From: Candidatus Omnitrophota bacterium
GTDB lineage: Bacteria > Omnitrophota > Gorgyraeia > JAUYCX01
NCBI GenBank assembly: GCA_030692045.1
Contig: JAUYCX010000045.1
Coordinates: forward strand, 1 to 64,000
Direction: 5' to 3'
DNA length: 64,000 nucleotides
Shown: one piece after another, positions 59,439-64,000 of the stretch
Numbering within the stretch: position 1 is the stretch's first letter
How the letters are laid out: each line of letters begins with the position of its first letter
Program-made: the position numbers and the translations under genes
The notes under the pieces: model-generated
The model's database searches: none
Seen by the model: only the letters and a program-made list of their open reading frames with translations
Told to the model about the DNA's origin: nothing

Positions 59439-61846
59439 TCAAAGGTCAAAGAATCAAATTTTCTGCCAATCTTTACCTTTGCGCCATCTTTGAATTTGCC
59501 TGAGATGATTTCTTCGGCCAAGGGGTCTTCTAAGAAACGCTGTATGGTTCTCTTTAATGGCCTTGCTCCAAAAACCGGATCAAACCCCTTTTCAATCAAA
59601 AATTCTTTGGCCTCTAAGGTAAGCTCTAGGCTAATCCCCTGTTCTTGTAAACGTTTATCCAACTCTCCAATTTCAATTTCAATAATCTTAAACAAGTCAT
59701 CTCTGTTAAGCGGCCTAAAGACTATAATATCATCGATTCTATTTAAAAACTCCGGCTTAAATGTTTTTTTAACCTCATCCAAAAGTTTAACCTTCATATC
59801 CTCATAGGTAAGGGTTTCACTCTGTGATTTAAAACCTAATGAACCTTGCTTGCGGATAATATCAGCGCCAACATTTGAGGTCATAATCACAATTGTGTTT
59901 CTAAAGTCTACCTTTCTGCCAAAGCTATCGGTTAATCTGCCATCCTCAAGAACCTGAAGCAGAATATTAAACACATCTGGATGCGCCTTTTCAATCTCGT
60001 CAAGCAAGATTACTGAATAGGGCCTGCGCCTAACCCTCTCTGTAAGTTGCCCACCCTCTTCATAACCCACGTATCCCGGTGGCGCTCCAATAAGACGAGA
60101 TACATTGAATTTTTCCATATATTCTGACATATCCAGCTGAATTAGCGTATTTTCATCACCGAACATAAATTCAGACAAAACTCTGGCTAAGAGCGTTTTA
60201 CCAACTCCGGTAGGCCCCAAAAATATAAACGAGCCAATAGGCCGACGAGGGTCTTTAATTCTGGCACGTGAACGCCTCACCGCGTGTGCAATTGCAGATA
60301 TGGCTTCATCCTGACCAATGATACGTTTGTGAATTCCCTCTTCTATCTTTAAGAGCTTTTCGCTTTCTTTTTCTTCTAGCCGGATTAAAGGAATGCCGGT
60401 CCACTGCGAAACAATTCTGGCAATATCCTCCTCAAATAATTCTGGACGTATTTGGTCGCGCTTCTGATTCCAATCACGATTTATTGTATCCAGTTGGGCA
60501 CGCGCCTCTCTTTCTTGGTCGCGTAGTTTGGCAGCTTTTTCAAAATCCTGGCTCTTGATAAAGACCTCTTTTTCCTTTTTCAACTGTTCTATTTTATCTT
60601 CTAAATCTTTTATATTTGGGGGAATAGTCATAACCCCTAACCTTGCCCTGGAACCTGCTTCATCAATGATATCAATTGCCTTATCTGGAAGGAATCTTCC
60701 AGTAATATATCTATCGGATAATACTGCCGCAGACTTTAAGGCTTCGTCAGAAAATTTCACTTTGTGGTGTGATTCGTATCTATCTCTTAAACCTTTTAGA
60801 ATCAACACAGTTTCCTCAACAGAAGGGGGCTCTACAATAATTGTTTGGAATCTTCTTTCTAAAGCTGCGTCTTTCTCAATATGTTTTCTATATTCATCCA
60901 AAGTTGTTGCGCCGATACACTGTATTTCTCCCCTGGATAAGGCTGGCTTTAATATATTCGAGGCATCGATTGCGCCCTCAGCCGCACCTGCCCCTACAAG
61001 TGTGTGTAGCTCGTCGATAAAAATGATTACGTTCTCCGAACGCTTAATCTCATCCATCACTGTCTTGATGCGCTCTTCAAATTGTCCGCGGTATTTGGTA
61101 CCAGCAATCATCAAAGCCAAATCAATAATCACGATACGCTTATTCCTTAAAACCTCCGGAGCATTTCCTGCCACAATTTGCTGAGCTAACCCCTCCACAA
61201 TGGCGGTTTTTCCTACACCTGCTTCTCCTAATAACACGGGATTATTTTTGGTTCTGCGGCTTAAAATCTGAATAACCCTTTCAATCTCATTTTTTCGGTT
61301 AATCACTGGGTCTAACTTATTTTCTTTGGCTAACTGATTTAAATCCCGACCAAAGGCATCCAGGGCAGGAGTTTTAGTTTTTGTGCTTTGCGTTCCAAAA
61401 CCCGGAGTGGCAGAACCCAGAAGATTCATTACCTCGCTTCTTACTCTATTTAAATCCAAGCCTAAATTGATTAACACCTGAGCTGCCACACCCTCGCCTT
61501 CGCGAAGCAATCCTAAAAGAAGATGCTCAGTACCAATATAATTATGGCCCAAGGCACGCGCCTCCTCAGCAGATAACTCTAGGGTTTTTTTAGAACGGGG
61601 GGTAAATGGAATATCGCCCAAAACCTGTGTGGCTGGCCCTGGCTGAACAAGCTTCTCTACCTCAAGTCTAATTGTCTCTAAATTCAAGCCTAATTTCTGT
61701 AACACAGCAGCAGCCACACCCTCGCCTTCCCTGACCAAACCTAAAAGGATATGCTCTGTGCCAATATAGTCGTGATTAAATCTTCTGGCTTCCTCCTTAG
61801 CCAAAATAACAACCTTTCTTGCCCTCTCAGTAAATCTATTGAACAT
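59435..61846 (-). CDS. clpC: ClpC AAA+ unfoldase
   Basis: The 803-residue protein has a duplicated Clp N-domain (1-75 and 76-145), AAA1 with GEAGVGKTAIVEGLA (about 207-221), a UVR/M-domain (about 415-455), AAA2 with GPTGVGKTLLARVLSEF (about 540-556) and a ClpP-binding tail region. The N-domains carry the RRFNHDYIGTEHILLGL and RALGHNYIGTEHLLLGL repeats known in Bacillus to bind phospho-arginine. mcsB and mcsA upstream complete an arginine-phosphorylation degradation set. AGGAGG lies 7 nt before the ATG, at the edge of a palindromic element. Confidence 0.96.
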   Translation of the reverse strand: MFNRFTERARKVVILAKEEARRFNHDYIGTEHILLGLVREGEGVAAAVLQKLGLNLETIRLEVEKLVQPGPATQVLGDIPFTPRSKKTLELSAEEARALGHNYIGTEHLLLGLLREGEGVAAQVLINLGLDLNRVRSEVMNLLGSATPGFGTQSTKTKTPALDAFGRDLNQLAKENKLDPVINRKNEIERVIQILSRRTKNNPVLLGEAGVGKTAIVEGLAQQIVAGNAPEVLRNKRIVIIDLALMIAGTKYRGQFEERIKTVMDEIKRSENVIIFIDELHTLVGAGAAEGAIDASNILKPALSRGEIQCIGATTLDEYRKHIEKDAALERRFQTIIVEPPSVEETVLILKGLRDRYESHHKVKFSDEALKSAAVLSDRYITGRFLPDKAIDIIDEAGSRARLGVMTIPPNIKDLEDKIEQLKKEKEVFIKSQDFEKAAKLRDQEREARAQLDTINRDWNQKRDQIRPELFEEDIARIVSQWTGIPLIRLEEKESEKLLKIEEGIHKRIIGQDEAISAIAHAVRRSRARIKDPRRPIGSFIFLGPTGVGKTLLARVLSEFMFGDENTLIQLDMSEYMEKFNVSRLIGAPPGYVGYEEGGQLTERVRRRPYSVILLDEIEKAHPDVFNILLQVLEDGRLTDSFGRKVDFRNTIVIMTSNVGADIIRKQGSLGFKSQSETLTYEDMKVKLLDEVKKTFKPEFLNRIDDIIVFRPLNRDDLFKIIEIEIGELDKRLQEQGISLELTLEAKEFLIEKGFDPVFGARPLKRTIQRFLEDPLAEEIISGKFKDGAKVKIGRKFDSLTFE

Positions 61847-61859
61847 TGATTAACCTCCT

Positions 61860-62109
61860 TAAATGAGCAGACGATTTACGGAAGCGATAGCGACGTAAAT
61901 CGTAGTCCGCCACTGCTTCATTGGCGGACGTCTACGAATTTAACCTAGCACTAATTTTTGTAAAAGTGCAGTGTTCAAAATATTGGGGTAATATTAAATT
62001 TACCATTAGTCCTTAATAGAGTAGTCTTTCAAAAATTAGTGCTGGGTAAGTTCGTGCATACAATTTACGTCTCCGCCTTCGGCGGATTCCGTAAATTGTG
62101 CACTCACTT
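61860..62109. mobile_element. 250-bp composite palindromic element between mcsB and clpC
   Basis: It is bounded by the direct repeat ACCTCCT (61853-61859 and 62110-62116). Left part: outer stem TTAAATGAGCAGACG/CGTCTACGAATTTAA containing two hairpins, ACGATTTACG/CGTAAATCGT and GTCCGCCA/TGGCGGAC. Centre: AGCACTAATTTTTG...AAAAATTAGTGCT. Right: ACAATTTACG...CGTAAATTGT around CCGCCTTCGGCGG. It has no coding capacity and the same plan as the element at 32636-32891. It appears to supply the last codon and stop of mcsB. Confidence 0.85.
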
Positions 62110-63156
62110 ACCTCCTAACTTAGAACGAATTAAACTTGCCCTTTTATAATCACGCTCTGAGGAGCTTAATTTATTGCCCTCTCTCTTTTGCAAATGCGCT
62201 GGCTGAGTAATTATAAATAATTCATTGATAAAAGTTCTGTCAATATCTTTCACAATTCCTAAATCACTGCCAAGTCTTACCATAGAAAGAAGTTCTGTTG
62301 TTTCCTCACTGGAAATAATATATGAACTTCTAAGCGTGCCGTAAGCGCGCCATACACGGTCTTCCACAATCTCTCGACTCTGTAAAATTAGCGCCTGCCT
62401 TGCCTGTTCTTCCTGCTCAATAACCTGACGGATTAAACCTTTAAGATTTTCAAAAATCTCTGTTTCGCTATGCCCTAAAGAAACCTGATTGGAAATCTGG
62501 AAAAAGTTTCCGCTTGCCTGTGTGCCTTCTCCATAAAGGCCGCGCGTTGTAAAACTTAATTTCGCAATTGCTGCTAAGATTTTGTTTATCTGTTTGGTCA
62601 TTACCAATGCCGGTAAATGTAGCATAACCGAGCCGCGTAGAGCCGTCCCGGTATTTGTGGGACACGCGGTTAAATACCCCCATTCTGACAAAAAGGCAAA
62701 ATTAAGACTCTTTGCTAACTCATCATCCAGATTATCGATTATCCTCCAAGACTCATCCAAATCAAAACCTGAACGCATAACCTGTATACGCAGGTGGTCC
62801 TCTTCATTTATCATAATAGAGACAACCTCATCATTTGACACAACCAAAGCTTTGTTATTCGGTTTAAGTGCGTGTTCATGACTCATTAAATGTCGCTCAA
62901 TCAGAAACTGCTTATCCACACTATCAACTTGCTCTAGCTCCAAGAACAATGCATCCTTTAAGGAATCAATTGAAAGAATCGCCTCCTTTACAGATTTTAG
63001 AACATTTTGGCTTTCTTTTTTATTAGCCCGATTAGGAAAAGGAATGCCTTCTAAATTTCTGGCTAAACGCACACGACTAGACATCACTATATGAGAATTT
63101 GGGCCGCTACCCTTAAGCCACTCGCTGGTATGGTTAATCAAATCATTAAGACTCAT
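62104..63156 (-). CDS. mcsB: Protein-arginine kinase McsB
   Basis: The 350-residue protein belongs to the ATP:guanido phosphotransferase family: MSSRVRLARNLEGIPFPNRA, LMSHEHAL, EDHLRIQ and TACPTNTGTALRGSVMLHLP with the active-site Cys. The phosphoarginine-binding RDYKRA motif is present near the C-terminus. In Firmicutes McsB marks proteins with phospho-arginine for ClpCP. The C-terminal LGGK-stop falls at the boundary of the palindromic element, so the final Lys and stop may derive from it. It overlaps mcsA by 4 bp. Confidence 0.95.
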   Translation of the reverse strand: MSLNDLINHTSEWLKGSGPNSHIVMSSRVRLARNLEGIPFPNRANKKESQNVLKSVKEAILSIDSLKDALFLELEQVDSVDKQFLIERHLMSHEHALKPNNKALVVSNDEVVSIMINEEDHLRIQVMRSGFDLDESWRIIDNLDDELAKSLNFAFLSEWGYLTACPTNTGTALRGSVMLHLPALVMTKQINKILAAIAKLSFTTRGLYGEGTQASGNFFQISNQVSLGHSETEIFENLKGLIRQVIEQEEQARQALILQSREIVEDRVWRAYGTLRSSYIISSEETTELLSMVRLGSDLGIVKDIDRTFINELFIITQPAHLQKREGNKLSSSERDYKRASLIRSKLGGK

Positions 63157-63656
63157 AACTTCTCTTTCTCCTTTTGCTCTAATTCACGCATCTTGTCTCG
63201 CAGTTTTGCTGCCTCTTCAAATTCTTCCAATTGAATTGAACGTTGAAGTCTGGCTTTTAACTCCTGAAGTTCTGATTTTGCCTTGACTGCCTTTGTGGCT
63301 TTAATGGGAGTTTTACCTAAGTGTTGGCTTGAGCCGTGAATGTTTTTTAAAAGTGAAGCCAGATATTTTTTAAAAGAAACATAACAATCACTGCAACCAA
63401 GCCGCCCAAGTTTTCTAAAGTTTTCATAGCTTAGTCCACAACTTGAGCAGGTCAGTTTTACCTTTTCCTGGCTATCAACCTGTTTACCAAAGTCTGATAA
63501 GCCAGCCAAGAGTTCAGATAGTCCAAAACTCTGCTCCATCTGCAAACTTTTTTCTCGAGAGCAATTTTCGCAAAGATGAAGCTCTGACATCTGCTCATCT
63601 ACAATCTCAGTTAAGTGAACCGTTGCCTGATTCTTACCACAAATATCACAAAGCAT
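63153..63656 (-). CDS. mcsA: McsA-like activator with zinc fingers and UVR motif
   Basis: The 167-residue protein has two CxxC-type zinc modules (LCDICGKNQATVHLTEI with LCENCSREK; LTCSSCGLSYENF with GCSDCYVSF). It also has a C-terminal UVR motif (LQRSIQLEEFEEAAKLRDKM, about 138-157). McsA activates McsB and binds it with ClpC in Firmicutes. No CtsR gene was seen in this window. It overlaps the ilvE-like gene by 11 bp. Confidence 0.93.
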   Translation of the reverse strand: MLCDICGKNQATVHLTEIVDEQMSELHLCENCSREKSLQMEQSFGLSELLAGLSDFGKQVDSQEKVKLTCSSCGLSYENFRKLGRLGCSDCYVSFKKYLASLLKNIHGSSQHLGKTPIKATKAVKAKSELQELKARLQRSIQLEEFEEAAKLRDKMRELEQKEKEKL

Positions 63657-64000
63657 ATTTTACTCCTTCGGTTTTTGTACGCGCTTTGAAAAGTTTAGTT
63701 AATTTTAAAGTAATTTTCCCTGGTTTTCCATCACCAATTATCCTTCCATCCACTTTAACCACAGGAATAATTTCCGCGGCTGTGCCAGTTAAGAAACACT
63801 CATCTGAAATATACAATTCATGACGAGTTAACACATGTTCGTGTGTGGCGATTCTATTTTTAGAAGCAATTTCTAAAACCGTATCTCGGGTTATGCCTCG
63901 AAGGGTTCCCATACATTGCGGCGGAGTGTAAAGATGATTTTCTTTAACGATAAAAATATTGTCTCCTGTGCATTCTGCCACATACCCTAAATTATCCAGC
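63646..64000 (-). CDS. ilvE: Branched-chain amino acid aminotransferase, C-terminal part (cut by window edge)
   Basis: The minus-strand frame is open to the window edge and encodes about 118 residues: LDNLGYVAECTGDNIFIVKE, GTLRGITRDTVLEIA, SDECFLTGTAAEIIPVVKVD and the final GKITLKLTKLF region. TGDNIF, GITR and TGTAAEI are diagnostic of class IV PLP aminotransferases of the IlvE branch. The PLP lysine lies outside the window. A GTG at 63979-63981 is inside the conserved part and is not the start. Confidence 0.92.
   Translation of the reverse strand, partial: LDNLGYVAECTGDNIFIVKENHLYTPPQCMGTLRGITRDTVLEIASKNRIATHEHVLTRHELYISDECFLTGTAAEIIPVVKVDGRIIGDGKPGKITLKLTKLFKARTKTEGVKYAL

Noticed and set aside
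60528-61184. 218-codon plus-strand frame inside clpC
   Set aside because: It is antisense to conserved ClpC AAA1 and M-domain motifs and has no family-like features; it is a shadow of the real gene.

Overview
The window looks like a chromosome segment of an AT-rich diderm bacterium, most likely a Candidatus Omnitrophota (OP3) relative. Nothing in it proves the taxon. The inference rests on the combination of AsmA/TamB-like proteins, LptF/LptG, Mla lipid transport and a PgaA/PgaC-like exopolysaccharide set (diderm traits) with McsA-McsB-ClpC, RadA-PIN/TRAM-IspD-IspF-CysE-CysS-Tmk-HolB-PSP1-MetG and a GspC-to-GspE pseudopilus operon, nearly all on the minus strand in long, tightly overlapping operons.

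Layout. 1-2.3 kb is a decayed accessory region: the end of an IS30-like transposase, a DUF4143 ATPase remnant, an intact DUF4143 ATPase and several palindromes. 2.3-4.3 kb holds tRNA-His, tRNA-Arg and tRNA-Pro, an AsmA-like gene and a GIY-YIG gene, with partial copies of both tRNA-Pro ends nearby. 4.4-14.9 kb carries a large AsmA-like gene, RdgB, a SIMPL protein, RNase PH, two-subunit class I fumarase, the queuosine set queD-C-E-F, glutamate racemase and a lipoprotein amidase. 14.9-32.2 kb is a type II secretion/type IV pilus-like locus (secretin, GspC-like, ExeA-like ATPase, PilO-, PilM/GspL-, GspK-, J-, I-, H-, G-, F- and E-like). It is interrupted by a 5-kb block holding a GT-C-like membrane protein and an exopolysaccharide synthesis/export cassette. 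A 105-bp copy of the pilO 3' end bounds the far side of that block. 32.2-34.6 kb has tmRNA (ssrA), SmpB, an AEC transporter and tRNA-Leu. 34.6-41.1 kb has a zinc-ribbon mini-protein, an M48 protease, Maf, an HI0933-type flavoprotein, PyrE, ComF and LptF/LptG. 41.1-58.4 kb is a long housekeeping run from Alr to MlaE. 58.4-64 kb has a TamB-like protein, ClpC, McsB, McsA and the start of an IlvE-like gene.

The most interesting non-coding signal is a family of about 250-bp composite palindromic elements (two inverted hairpins around a central inverted repeat). One copy sits inside the tmRNA gene, between its promoter and the mature RNA, and has duplicated 15 bp of the tmRNA 5' end. A second sits between mcsB and clpC, where it appears to have duplicated the clpC ribosome-binding site and supplied the mcsB stop codon. 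Their hairpins share a tandem G.A/A.G mismatch, as does a solitary hairpin beside radA.

A second theme is very short leaders. Several good sigma-70-like promoters (DUF4143 gene, 829-aa AsmA gene, GT-C gene, AEC transporter, pyrE, comF) place the -10 box only 6-11 nt before the start codon, which suggests leaderless mRNAs at operon heads.
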